From Hypomesus transpacificus (lineage: Eukaryota; Chordata; Actinopteri; Osmeriformes; Osmeridae), in the NCBI RefSeq assembly GCF_021917145.1, contig NC_061068.1:8647810-8711809 (forward strand): a DNA stretch of 64,000 nt, written 5' to 3'. The notes beneath the pieces are model-generated. The model was not told where the DNA came from and ran no database searches. It saw only the letters and a program-made list of their open reading frames with translations. Shown here in pieces: positions 51,831 to 64,000 of this stretch. Each line of letters starts with the position of its first letter. The first letter of the stretch is position 1. The position numbers and the translations under genes are program-made.

Positions 51831-53473
51831 GTCCCTGGTCCGGCCACACGTCTCCTCTAGACGATACACACATGCACACACATGAAGTCTCAGGAAAGGC
51901 TCCAATGAAAAAAAGAGAGATGAAATAGAAGTATTCAGATTTACAAAATTGCATTAAACTTTATGATATTTTACAGTAAAGTCATTATAAACTGAGAAAA
52001 GCTTATCGTACCTTTTTATTTGGGGTGGAAGTCTAATCCAAATGTCGGTTTATCCACATGAATTATACTCCTTGTGTCGTTCCCTGAAATTCCTCTTATA
52101 CCAACAGTGTGTGTGCGTGTGTGTGTGTGTGCATATTACAGTGGTTTTTTATTAGATTTGTTGGTGTTGAAGGTTAAAGTTGAGTGAGTCTCAAGGCATT
52201 ATCCATGCATGACCTTCTTAGGAACAGGAATTAGTGTGCACTTCCATCCTACTCTGTTTCTGTTTTGTGGTCTCTCCTCTGTGGTGCCTCCCCCCCCCCC
52301 CAGTTAGAATGGTGACTTTGACTTAAACTTTCCATCATCAAATAAAGAAAATACGTAGACAGAATTTTCCCTTTACAACATTTCATTTCAGAATGTTCAA
52401 ACATGGTGAGATAATCTTTAAGTTTAGATGATCAGATAACACAAAACAGTGCATTAAAACACATCAGAGAAAAAGACAGAGAGAGAGAGAGAGATACAGT
52501 CTGAGTAGAGATGTTATGATTGATTACCACTGAATTATTAAAATGTCATCTTTGTCTGTGGACGCTGTGTGTTCCTCCCTCAGCTTGATGGGGGCAGTAT
52601 TTCTTTTCAGAACTCCACAGACAATTACTGGTCTTCTTCACAGTGACTTAGCTCATGTGCATTTTATATGATATTCATCCACTATCACAGAGCTGGTAGG
52701 CCAGAAAGTGAAATACCAGATGCCAGTTCTAAATTTGATTGCATTAGGTATGATATGTCTTACTAATCTTTTCTCTCATTACTAAAGATTTGGACTCCTG
52801 TCTAATGGACCCATGTGCAAGGCAGCTCACTGGCTGAGCTGGGAAATGAGGAAATGACACTGTTAATACGCAGTGTGAGCTTTCACTAACAGGGCGCTGC
52901 CTATACTGGTTACCTAGAGCAACCAGCCGCGTGTGTGTGTGTTTATGTGTGTGCATGTGTGTGTGTTTATGTGTGTGCATGTGTGTATCTGTGTGTGTGT
53001 GTTTGTTTTGCAGGCGTTTTAGCCACAGCAATAACCCCTCACAGTCAGTGTACTTACAGTAAAAAGAAACCAATATAGCCATACTTAGTTCTGTATGAAT
53101 TGTTTGAACGTTAGGAGCGAAAGGATCTCTGTATAGTTTTGAAATGAACAAAGTCAAGGATTGCCTGTGTTTGATGTCAGACACACAACAACACACCTCC
53201 ACAGAGCAGCCACTCTGGTTCTCTGCTGGCTGGCTTCAGGACAGACAGACAGAGCGCTGCGTAGCAGTGTGTGTGTGTGTGTGTTTGTTCACTTGAGCAT
53301 TGTTCACTTGGACAATGCCTGTATAGGAAGTTTGTTTTGTTTTGAGAATGCCCCCACCCCCTGTCCATCCCCTACTGCTGAATGCACTTGAGCCATACAC
53401 TGAAGCACCAATCACAACAACTATCCCACATTTAAGCACCAACTCTCTCTCCTCTCTCTCTTTCTCTCTCTCT

Positions 53474-53513
53474 TTACAGTAATACAGAAAGTATGGCCAT
53501 ATATTTGACAACT
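53474..53513 (-). repeat. (GA)n-linked dispersed unit, copy C, inverted and truncated
   Basis: On the minus strand this reads gaaagttgtcaaatatatgg and on to tactgtaa, identical to the first 40 or so bases of the units at 55477 and 60522. It is preceded on that strand by a long (GA)n and followed directly by another short (GA)-rich stretch. Confidence 0.9.
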
Positions 53514-53655
<142 letters not shown>

Positions 53656-53789
53656 TCACACGCGATGAACAACTCCCATAGATACATGCAAACACACACA
53701 CACACAGACAGTCGGTAATGTGCTTAGAAACTATCGTCAGCTGTAGCCAAGTCCAGCAGCTGACAGCTGGAGGTACCTTGTGTATTTGT

Positions 53790-53866
53790 GTGTGTCTGTG
53801 TTTGTGTCTGTGCCTGTGCCTGTGTCTGTGTCTGTGCCTGTGCCTGTGCCTGTGCCTATGTATCTG
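53790..53866. repeat. Hexamer-type repeat (TGTGCC/TGTGTC)n
   Basis: About twelve hexamers with C/T alternation at one position, over about 75 bases. Confidence 0.9.
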
Positions 53867-55112
53867 TGTCTTTGACATTTTGTATTGAAATCAAAGCTGT
53901 CATTGGCTTGGTGATCCCTTTACTGTGCACCTGGCCAATGCTCTTTTCAGCTCTGACACATTCATATGCACACACACGTACATACACAAACATTTAGTAT
54001 ATCCACGCACCCCATTTTTAATCGAATCTGTGTTCTTTCTATCTCAATAATACAGCTGCCTAATTCGCTCTGACAACTTGGCCGTCTCAATTCCACCCGA
54101 GTCTTCCAGAATGCCTCTCTATGTCTCTAATTAGGTCCAATCAGTCCAAGTGATATTTATCGATTCACCTCATCTCTCTTTCTCACTTGCTTTCCAACAC
54201 CCCCCCCCTCCCCTTTGTGTGCAATGTCTCCTTTACTCTCTCGCTCTCTCTGTCTCTCCTTCTCTCACTCTCTCGCTCTCACTCTCTCTCTTTACACACT
54301 TTCGCTCTCTCTGTTCTGTGTGAAGGAAACTATGTTCTCTCTTTTGCTAATTTTAGCATCAGTAAAATAATTATGATTGATGCAGGTGTCTCTCTCTTGC
54401 CTCAAAGCTTAAAATGGATAAAAACAAAAAGAGCCTGGAAGCTAATTAGCGTGCAAGGATGAGTGAGGAGAAGCCCTTATCAGCCATGTATCAGCCCGCC
54501 TGGCCCACAGGTTTAAACATCATATGAAATATCTTCGTTAATTCCAAAAGGAGTCAGGGACAAACTTTCTAATTTTCCTAGTCAATTGATGTGTTATATT
54601 TAACTCCCTCCGGTTATCTTTTTTACAGGCACAGCCTTTAGGAATGCATCAGGAATGTGTAATGTACTGATTCATCTGCTGGAACTTTGTGTCGTGTTTA
54701 GAATCTAAGTCTCCATATGGGAGTCAGGGCATTAATATCAGACCATGCCATTGAAGATAGAACTGCCTGGAATGACATTGAAGCTCAATGTTCATTGGGT
54801 CCTTCTACTCTTTGATTGTGGACTGGAGAGATAAAGTCAAATGTACTCTGAAGGAAAGCAATTCTTCTCTGCTTTGAAGACAGAACTAAGCACAGACTAA
54901 CGTGAAAATATTATTCTAGTATTTAGACAACTAGAGTGACACATCTGAACCTGTTTCTACAGCAGGGGAGAACTCCAGCTCTTCTCTTGGATTGAAAGTG
55001 TGGAGATATTCCACATGGTCCTCTGCCCTCTCTATAACCCCTGCTCTTGGTTAAAAACAAACTCTTGCTCTTTGATCAATCTTTCTCATCCCCCTCCCTC
55101 CCCACCTTTCTC

Positions 55113-55116
<4 letters not shown>

Positions 55117-55171
<55 letters not shown>
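55117..55171. repeat. (CT)n microsatellite
   Basis: About 27 CT dinucleotides in intergenic sequence. Confidence 0.95.
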
Positions 55172-55174
<3 letters not shown>

Positions 55175-55360
55175 TGTTCTTTGTGGTGTGTGTACTGGCT
55201 GAGTGTTTGGGTAGCTGCAGACTGACAGACTGGGCTTTGATCTAGTCAAAACCCTAGGGGCGGCTCACCGCAGGCCCTTCTCTATGCACAAACACCTAAT
55301 ACACACATACACACACATCACCTTACACATAGACACCCTTACCCAAAGAGGAAGCATATT

Positions 55361-55566
<206 letters not shown>

Positions 55567-57045
55567 AACTTCAGCCATGTTCAGGTTAATGGGTTTGGAG
55601 GGGAAAGGGCAGGCTCTGCCATGTCTGTGGCTTGTGAAGACTGGCATCGTGTGCTGCTTGGCCTTCTGTCAGATGGACATGACAGTCTGAGTGGGCACCC
55701 TGCTACCATGATTAGTGCTTCCATAGTCGTGTTTGAGTGTGCGGGCGCTTGCATAAGTGTGTAGTATAGAGAGATTTTAAGTGGTTAAATAGGCTGTTCG
55801 GATGCCCATGTCTTGACCCCAGAATTAGAGTGGGCAGAAAAAGTGTTTGTGTACGAGTCTGTGTGTGTGTGTGTGCATGTGTGCGTGCCTCTGCCATGTG
55901 TGTTTAAATTAGGTGCAGAAGGTTGGCACTTGAGTCCATTAAGGCTATCCTAGCCATGTTAATGATGTGCGCTTGGATGATTCCATCTGCAGTCTCCTCT
56001 TGGCTCCCCCTCTAAGCTGAGCACTTCTGCTACAGACGCATCCCTGGCTGGAGAGGTCACTCAGCTCCAAACACAACCAATTACCTCATCTGCAAACATC
56101 AGGAGTCACAGACAGCCATCTGTTTTGTCATTAATACATCAACATACGTTTCTTAATAAACACTCCATCCGCTGTGTGTCTTAGATACATCAAGATCTCA
56201 AGTCCAAACAGCAAATCATCTCTTCCAGTGGGCATTTCACAACTTACCATCCATCCAGCGAGTGGGCCAACTCTGGCTTTGTACAATTGTCATGGAAGCT
56301 ACCTAGTGTACTGTCAGGGTTCCAGACCTCGCAGGCTAAGGGGCCTCAGTGATTCTGAAACCCACTGAACCATCCCCCTTCTCCTCTCCATGAGGAGCAG
56401 GAAGGAGCCTGGATCTGATACAGGGGCTGGTTTCCTGCAGAGAGAGGCAGGCTCCATGAAGTCCGACCGGGTGATTTTCCTGCTCAGTCAGTTCCAGGGA
56501 GCCCAGCCAGATGGGAGAGAGCCAGTGTGTTTTCCAGAAGGAGATGAGCAGGTGCCTGGGTTTCACACTGAAATAACAGAGTCCTCTCCCCAACAATTAC
56601 AAGCATTTCTGCAGAGAAGCTTTGTTTGCAAACAATCAGAGACTAATGGAAGGGTGTTGCAGCCAAGCAGTTGCAGATGTGAGACCATCCATTGTATTAT
56701 CTTTAGAGGACCCTTTGGACATTCGTCAAATCGCATATTGTTCAACCAATGTCCACAGCGCACAATGTGGTCACAATGGTCCAGTTGCAACGGTAAGATT
56801 AGAGGCAGCGTTTTGACATCAGCTTCATTCAGCGGCATGCATCCCTCTACTGACCACTGAGCTGTGGTTTGTGTCGTCAGAACTCATGAGCCTTGCTGTG
56901 TTGCTGACGGTGGGTGTGGAAACTTTCGACGCTGGACTCTAGACCCCAGCTCCCAGAGAGAAGCGTTTGCCGGGGGATGGATGGTTCCCATGACTCCTGG
57001 GAGGAATTCATGTGGCCCCTTCTGACCCCATCCCTCAGATGGAGG

Positions 57046-57048
<3 letters not shown>

Positions 57049-57107
<59 letters not shown>
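57049..57107. repeat. (GA)n microsatellite without the dispersed unit
   Basis: About 29 GA dinucleotides. The flanks (gggggagaga on the left, cacacatgg on the right) do not contain the 90-base unit, so not every GA tract here is linked to it. Confidence 0.95.
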
Positions 57108-57110
<3 letters not shown>

Positions 57111-59539
57111 ACATGGATGGAGAACGGGTCTGAACCAAATAGCAACAGCATGGTGCAGGTGTTCAGTGGGGATGCCCTCCAAAGCACAATCAGAAGCATT
57201 GTATTTTACAGAAGTACCATGTGTCTACTTGACCTTGTGTTTCCACAACAGACTGGAGGCTTGCAGTTGGATATTCATTCACCTATGTCCAATTTACCAC
57301 AGTCCTGCAGCTGTGTGTTTCAGATAATGCATAGTATTTAAATATGCAATTTAACAGCTTTCCAATAGAATTGGGTCACTATTGATTGAGGCAGAGATTT
57401 ATCCTGTTAGGCTTATCTTAACTGATCTTGGCTCCCACTGTATGTTTCAGTGTATAGAGAGATCGGTGTGTTGACACTCATCCCTGCAGGTGGCCTTGAC
57501 TTCATTACAGTTCAGACATCTGACTGACAACTCAATGCACTTAATACTCATCCCTCAAACACACACACACACACACGTACACACACACACACACTACATT
57601 CACAACGATCAGAGTCAGAAACTCCAAAGGTAGCACATTTTATCCACTTGTGAACTTCAAAGTTCCTTGGAAAAGTCCAATGAAGATGTAGGGGGGAGAT
57701 AATCAGATAATCCAGTTCTCAGCCCTGCTCTCTGTTTCTGAATCACTCAGACCAGACATCGAGTACACCTTCCATAAAAAGGTCACTTCCTCATTACAGG
57801 AACTATGTACGTGATGGCAGTTGTAGCTAATTTAGCATCTCAGCCAGCACACTTTGATATTACTTTTTTAACACAGAGGAGTTCTTTAACTGCAGTGTCA
57901 GATTCTCACCAAATGCAGTGTCATGATGTGCTGCAGAGTGTTACAGTTTAATGAGGCGAATGTGTTTTCCTAGTCCATGGACTGCTCTCCACCATACTAG
58001 CAGTCTTCTCTCATGTTACAGTACCTACCCTCACATCACAGACTAGCACTGGTTTTACCTACACTTTATACATCTATCAGATTTTCTCTCAGAATTTGTA
58101 TTGTGTACTTGTCACAGGTCACCTACAACTGGTTTGTGAAGGATAAACTAATTACTTAATTTGTGGCACAGTAGGATCATTGCTATTCTGTTCTATTCTG
58201 GCAGCCGATTTTTACATTTATGGTATAAAAGCCCCGCATGTTCCCCTGGTCCACCTGCCCAGGGGACGCCACCAGAGGGGCCCAGCGCTAGCTACGTCCC
58301 CTGGAGGTCACAGGTCACACTATTGAAGTGAGAATCAATGGTGGATTCCCCCGTGGCCCGGAGAGTACAAGAAAGGGAGGGAACGTTTCAAACAAATAAA
58401 TAGCTGGTTGTTCAAGGTGCCCTCTCCACTTCACAAACGTGGATTGATCTCTCTGGCTGAACCCAGAGGAGGACGGAGAGAGCGAGGACGGAGGAGAGAC
58501 TTGATAAGGCTCCTGGTTTTTAGGTGGGAGCTACTGTTTCACCCCAGCCAGGTTTGTCCTCTGTGCTGGGCTGCCAGAGAAGGAGTCTGAGCAGACTTCA
58601 GACAGCAGGGCTGCCCGCTCTCAGCTGTCCAGGAGTTATCTTGCCCACACAGGAAGACTTCCTGTATTCCACAGGAAGCCTGTTACAACAACACCCGCTC
58701 TTTTTAAATTGTCATGAAAGGGAATTCAAACCCAATGACTAAAGGGTCAAACGTGCATTTACATATACACGAGGTAGATAAGAAAATACATAGTTTACAT
58801 TCCATGTTCTGTAGGTAATGTGTCAAAAACGCTCTTATCTACTGTGCAAATTGCTTTCGGTGAAAATCCCATTCCAAACCCATTGTTCCTGCCCCTCCCC
58901 CTACCCCCTAAAGTTGTGTCAGGATGACATTTTCGAACCAGACATCTACCTGGGTTGATCCCGCCTGTGATGAAGCTCTCCCCTGGAGCAGACGGTCTGT
59001 GATGTGCAGAGGGAGGCCTGCGGAGGATGCATACGTAGATGAGCCTCCTGGCAGAGTGGGGACCTGAGGGACCCGGCTCTGCAGACAGTCCTCCCCTCCT
59101 GTCCAGCGAAGGCCAGATAAATGTCAGGCAGAACAAAGACCCTCCGTCTCATTTCCCCTCTCTCTCAAATGGACGCTGCTCGCCCTGTTCACTCCAAATT
59201 GGTTTCAGAGGTAATCCGCTCCCTCAGCTGAGAGGCTGGCCAAAGGGGTTGTGGGAAGATTGTTATTATTATGACCATTGCTGCCATTAACTACTGGCAG
59301 TGGCCAAGGTGACTGTCCAGCCCTCCTCTGTCCTCTGTCCTGCGGAAGCCAGATCTGTCGGAAATACTGGACACTTGACTGACACTCTAAACACTGTTAC
59401 AACATTGGATGTGTAAGGATTCCTACTAACGTTTTCAAGTTCAAGTCGTGATATTGGCACATTTGTGTGATTAAGTATTGCTACATGGCAAGTACCGGTA
59501 CTGAAATGTTTTCTGAACTGTATGTCACCCCAGAATGTC

Positions 59540-59552
59540 TTTGCCTGCCTGG

Positions 59553-59592
<40 letters not shown>
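59540..59592. repeat. (CTGC)n tetranucleotide microsatellite
   Basis: About twelve CTGC units with one interruption near the left end. Confidence 0.95.
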
Positions 59593-59593
<1 letters not shown>

Positions 59594-60419
59594 TCTGTCT
59601 CTGCCTCAGAGGCCCAGGGATGTCTGTCTACTTCAGTCTCTTCTTCATTCCTCTGAGGAGACGCTGAATTAGTCTTATTATCACCGCCTCTGGAACGGAT
59701 ACAGAGAGGAAGGTTCTATCCCCCCGAGAGCATGTGCATGTATGTGTGTGTGTTTTATGCTAATGTCTACTTGTTAGTGTATCTTTTATGAATTTCAACA
59801 GCTGTATAGGGCAGCTGCCTTTAGGGCTGCATTCGGCAAGGGCGCCTTTCCTTCCTCTTGCTGACAACATTCTCGTTCCCCTTCACTCACTTTTACACTT
59901 ACCCTCTCACAAACACACACTCACAAGGCCTGTTTTAATTACAATTCAGTCTTTACAATTTCGAATGCATGCAAATTCATTCTGATCACCCGTTGGAAGA
60001 GTTGAAAGGGTGGAAGGCGGTGAATGTGTGTGTCTGTATGTCACATGGGTGTTTGTGTGTGGGTGAGAATACGGGAGATGTGAAGAGGTGTTTTGAAGAT
60101 GAAAAAAAAGACCATTTCATCCTTCGCCCCAGGTCTGCAGTCTGACAGAAAACAGAAGCATGAGAATGATGAAAAAGCTTCTTGTTTTACTGATGGGACA
60201 CATTAGCTGTGGGCAATGGATGCTCAGAGTCCACACTACAAGCTCTCTGATCTCTCTCTCCTGCACACTCAGCACACTGCTCTGCCCTGTTTGATCTGTG
60301 AGAAGTTTATAATGCTGCCCATTCATAAGGCACGCTGACTGGAGCCTCCTTCCTCACCCAGGCCCAGTGACAGAGTCCTGGCCCCTTGATGGGCCAGGAC
60401 TGGGGAAAGGGGGAGAGAT

Positions 60420-60437
60420 AGTGAGAGAGAGAGAAAT

Positions 60438-60521
<84 letters not shown>
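60420..60521. repeat. (GA)n microsatellite preceding copy B
   Basis: About 100 bases of GA with a gaaatagt interruption near the left end. Confidence 0.97.
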
Positions 60522-60525
<4 letters not shown>

Positions 60526-60611
60526 TTGTCAAATATATGGCCATACTTTCTGTATTACTGTAATTTTCACATTGAGTCCAGAGGTGAAGGCGTGGGGTAA
60601 CAGGTGATTGA
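60522..60611 (+). repeat. (GA)n-linked dispersed unit, copy B, embedded between two GA tracts
   Basis: The same unit as copy A. Here the sequence after gattga goes straight into agagaaagtgagagagagag, so the unit is flanked by GA-rich DNA on both sides; a further GA run extends to about 60712. Confidence 0.93.
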
Positions 60612-60671
60612 GAGAAAGTGAGAGAGAGAGAAATAGTGAGAGAGATATAGTGAGAGAGAGACAGAGAGAGG

Positions 60672-60718
<47 letters not shown>

Positions 60719-63343
60719 GGAGCACAGAGGCAGCCTATGTCCCATGTGTTTTAGTTACCACAGCAATGTATATATCTTAACTTTACATGACTAAATCTTG
60801 TATTTGGCACATCAAATCCTGCCCATCCATTCCATTAGCTCTATTAAGGACCACTGTCTCTCTTTTAGAGCATCACAATCTCAGTTAATGTGACTCAAAC
60901 ACACTCAAAGTGTGGCTAAGTGCCAATGGTAGCTTGGAACTGTCAGAGAGGCCGCTGTGAACCACTCTTCTCACAATGATGGCTGGATCGAGGCGCAATT
61001 ACCAGGACTATACACTTCTCTGGGAGTCTCTCCATTGAAGTGGTGACAGGCCATATTCAAGAACAGAGGAAAGCATCTGAGAGATGTGCAGTGAGGTCTA
61101 AACTAGGTAAGCTTGCTGTTTTGGTATTGGTAATCTTTTCAGTCCCTAAAGGCCACATATAATTGTTCCAATCCATAGAGGAAAGTCTCTCAGGATTCTC
61201 TCAGAATTGATCAGCCATTGACATGTAGTGCATTACATAAGAGTAATGCCACATTGACCTGATAATGTATCTACCTTGTTTTTCTGTTGTGCTCTTGGTC
61301 TCATGTGAGTTTGTTAGGACTTTCTGGATTCAGGTGAGGTACTGGCAGGCTCCAAAAACAGAGCAAACAAACAACTGCCCTCGGACTAAAGCTACGACAA
61401 GGCACAAAAGTGTAAAGAAACTTGCAGCTACATGCAGCCTACAGTCCTCCAAAAAAAACAGGCTTCTATTCTGCTTTTTATAGACACAACACTAAAACAA
61501 TCACAGTGGATAGCTAGTGTGAAGAATTCCACAGTCATAACCATACAGTCTGTCACTTGGTAACAAACGAGCACTGTGCTATAAATGAGTTGGGTACTGT
61601 GAGGTCCAAACAGAGTGATAGGCTAATCTCACTTTGGTTTCAAACAAGGAGCTGTGTGGCAGTGGACTCAACTCCTCCTAGGCTTCACACATCCATCCAC
61701 ACAGACGCCACTCCCACCCTGATGCAGACATGCACACACACATACAGATGAAGCTGTCTCTCCTTTTCTGGCCTGTCTCAAAGCCCTTGGCGCTGCTTGT
61801 TTACCCTTCACTGTGGCAGCTGATGTGTGTGTGTGTGTCGATCTGAAAAGGGAGATATTGCGTGTCAAGTGCTCTCCAGGGCAAAACTATCATTTCTGAG
61901 TGTTATCACACCATCCTACTACCCAGGGGCTGGCGGTCGTCCTCTCTCTGTCACAAACACACACACAAACACATGCACACACACACTCACACACACTTCC
62001 ATGCACCAAAAGAGCTGGAAAAAGAGTTAGCCCTGTGAGGCGTGCAGTCAAAGGAGAAGAGGGGAGAGCAGTAGGGTCTGGTGGAACACCAACATTGTCC
62101 AACGGGTCAAACAGGTCTGCCTCTCCTGTTGACAGAGATCCAGTTCGATGTATGCAGCTCTACAGTAGATACTGTGTGCTGCTTCAGTTGAAGGAAGAAG
62201 ATAGGAAATCCCATCAAAGGTGTACTCCTGGTAGATGACTCAACATTCAGCAGGACTGTGAAACAATAACAACGGCAAAGGTAGATGACGTCTTTGTCCT
62301 GGTCGGCGACAGTTGGTCCTCCATTAAAATGACGTGCTTCTGATGTGCGAGAGTGGGGATGGGTTCCACTCTCACTCCTCCTCTGAGGGTGAACAGTGAG
62401 AAACCAAGCCAGTATCCGGAGGAGAGCATCTGACAGGAAAGTTTTCCTGATAAGCACAACGTTATCAGCACAACAGTCCTGCCATTGTTCTATAGTGAAA
62501 GGGCCTAATCCTGCTCTTAGCAGTCCAGAGCCGGCTGGAGCTATCCTGGGTTTTTCTCCTGCCAGATTCCTGGGCTTGAAGTGTTTGCCCTTCGCACGTC
62601 CACAACTTTCTCTGTCTGTCAGCGTCTAGCCAGAGATTGGGAGGGCGGGAACCACTGTTCTTTCTTTTAAACTTCGTACTCACACTCTGAATGACAGGGG
62701 CTTGTTAAGCCAGCCTTCCAAAGGCTTACGTATATTTTGTACTGAATTTCTCATAAGAGAACAATCAGTTTTTGTGTTGAAACAATGTGTAGCCTCCTGG
62801 GAAAAAACTCCCACTCAGCCTAAGATTACTCCTGAGAAGCACAGATGACACTGTTTGTCCATGGGCTACAGTATTTAGTGTGTGTGTGTATGCCTGTGTG
62901 TTTGTACGCATGTGTGAATGTGTGTACGCGTGCATGCATATGTGTGTGCGCAGTCGGGCTTGTGTGTGTGCAGCAGATGTCTCTGTTTGAGATGTCCTTG
63001 AAATGCCTCCATGACCGCCAATTAGTGTTCGCTTATTTGCCCATCTTAAGGCTTACTCAATTAGCACCTCAGTATGGCCTGTTATGGACATTTATGACCT
63101 GCTACGTCAGGCTATGTCTGTTTCTGCCCACCGCTGTCTTCGTGGGGTCAAACCACTGACAGCTATACAAAGCTCATATTGTTCTGCTGTTCCACCTGCT
63201 TTGCTGTAGAAATTCTGGGTTGTAACCAAATCCCTTGTTGATCTCTTTCTAGGATCTGTATGAGCAGTTACATCACAGAAACTAAATTGGTACCAATACA
63301 CTATCACTTCTTGATCCTCCGCCTCTGATCCAGGGTGCTTCGT

Positions 63344-63420
63344 TCTCAGGGTCGGCCCTTCCTATAGGCGACATAGGCAGCCGCCTAGGGCGGCATGAAG
63401 AGGGGGGCGGCATTTTCCAA
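63344..63420. mobile_element. Possible hAT-type transposon terminus (one end only)
   Basis: The segment cagggtcggcccttcctata and the following gccgcctagggcggc palindrome resemble termini of hAT-superfamily elements in fish. Only one end is visible, and no transposase open frame or matching inverted end was found before the window edge. Confidence 0.4.
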
Positions 63421-63934
63421 AGTGCATCCATTAATTAATCCTCCTGCACTACCAGCAAAGGGCGCCAACCGCGCCAGGTCATATGTTTTGTGCTGGATAA
63501 ATCTTGCCTAAGCCGCCAAATGTGCTAGGACCAGTACTGTTCGTTTTCATGGGTGATCGGGTGCAGAGTGGCAAACACGCAAGTAGTTTTGAATGCAAAC
63601 TTTTTTTTAAGAGATTGTGTAAGGAAGACTGATCCTGTTGTGACACACCTGCTTAACTCTCTGGACTGCAGGTAAATGTCTCACTTAATAGTTTGAGTCC
63701 TTATTTAATTTCAATGGCATGTCCTATCCTCCATGTCACTATTCCTTAGATTACTATGTGTGTAAAGTATTTTGGCAGAGAAAGTGTTTGTGTGTGTGTG
63801 TGTGCTACACTACTCGTTTCATTACCTTCTATGTTTCATTTATGAGTGCTTTCCCCTTCTCTCCCCCTCTCTCCCATGCTCTGAGCTGTTCTGAAGCACA
63901 CCTCAGTCACGGAATGAGACAGCAACCACTCACG

Positions 63935-64000
63935 CCAGACACAGCTACACACACACAGCCAGACACAGCTACACACACACAGCCAGACACAGCTACACAC
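63935..64000. repeat. 24-bp tandem repeat at the right window edge
   Basis: The unit ccagacacagctacacacac plus acag is present about 2.75 times and is cut by the end of the window. Confidence 0.93.

Noticed and set aside
56390..56860. 156-codon open frame in the right-hand intergenic region
   Set aside because: No homology recognised, and a minus-strand open frame of 91 codons overlaps it; most likely chance. A protein search would settle it.

Overview
This window is nuclear DNA from a ray-finned (teleost) fish. It has compact GT-AG multi-exon genes with vertebrate orthologues, many long (CT)n/(GA)n and (CA)n microsatellites, and two copies of a tRNA-headed SINE whose 3' tail is of the type common in fish. 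There are no operons, ribosome binding sites or prokaryotic features. The species cannot be fixed from the sequence alone.

Layout, 1-29 kb (gene-dense). A partial CFAP92/KIAA1257-like gene runs on the minus strand from 4386 off the left edge. It is head-to-head with EFCC1 (plus, 5802-15859, 8 exons, 642 aa). AP5B1 (plus, 17201-20297, 3 exons, 951 aa) is followed tail-to-tail by the C1orf50/DUF2452 orthologue (minus, 22810-21413, 5 exons, 189 aa). That gene is head-to-head with P3H1/leprecan (plus, 23646-28981, 15 exons, 888 aa). All splice phases were checked by hand and close without frame breaks.

Layout, 29-64 kb (gene-poor). A 10.8 kb intergenic stretch rich in simple repeats leads to claudin-19 (plus, 39768-45253, 4 coding exons, 209 aa). 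Convergent with it is a second claudin, most like claudin-16 (minus, 51830-50442, 5 exons, 229 aa). From about 52 kb to the right edge I see only intergenic DNA, microsatellites, a (GA)n-linked dispersed repeat and a possible hAT-type transposon end.

Functional themes. CFAP92 and EFCC1 are neighbours in human (3q21), and C1orf50-P3H1-CLDN19 are neighbours in human (1p34). AP5B1 (human 11q13) sits between these two blocks here. The most interesting gene-level observation is the claudin-19/claudin-16-like pair: in mammals the two proteins act together as the renal paracellular cation pathway, yet their genes lie on different chromosomes. P3H1 carries an unusually long lysine-rich C-terminal tail ending in a KVEL ER-retrieval-like signal. 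Repeat-level highlights are a 20-bp minisatellite with higher-order structure in EFCC1 intron 2, a (CT)n microsatellite acting as the polypyrimidine tract of claudin-19 exon 2, and a roughly 90-bp unit found three times next to (GA)n tracts.
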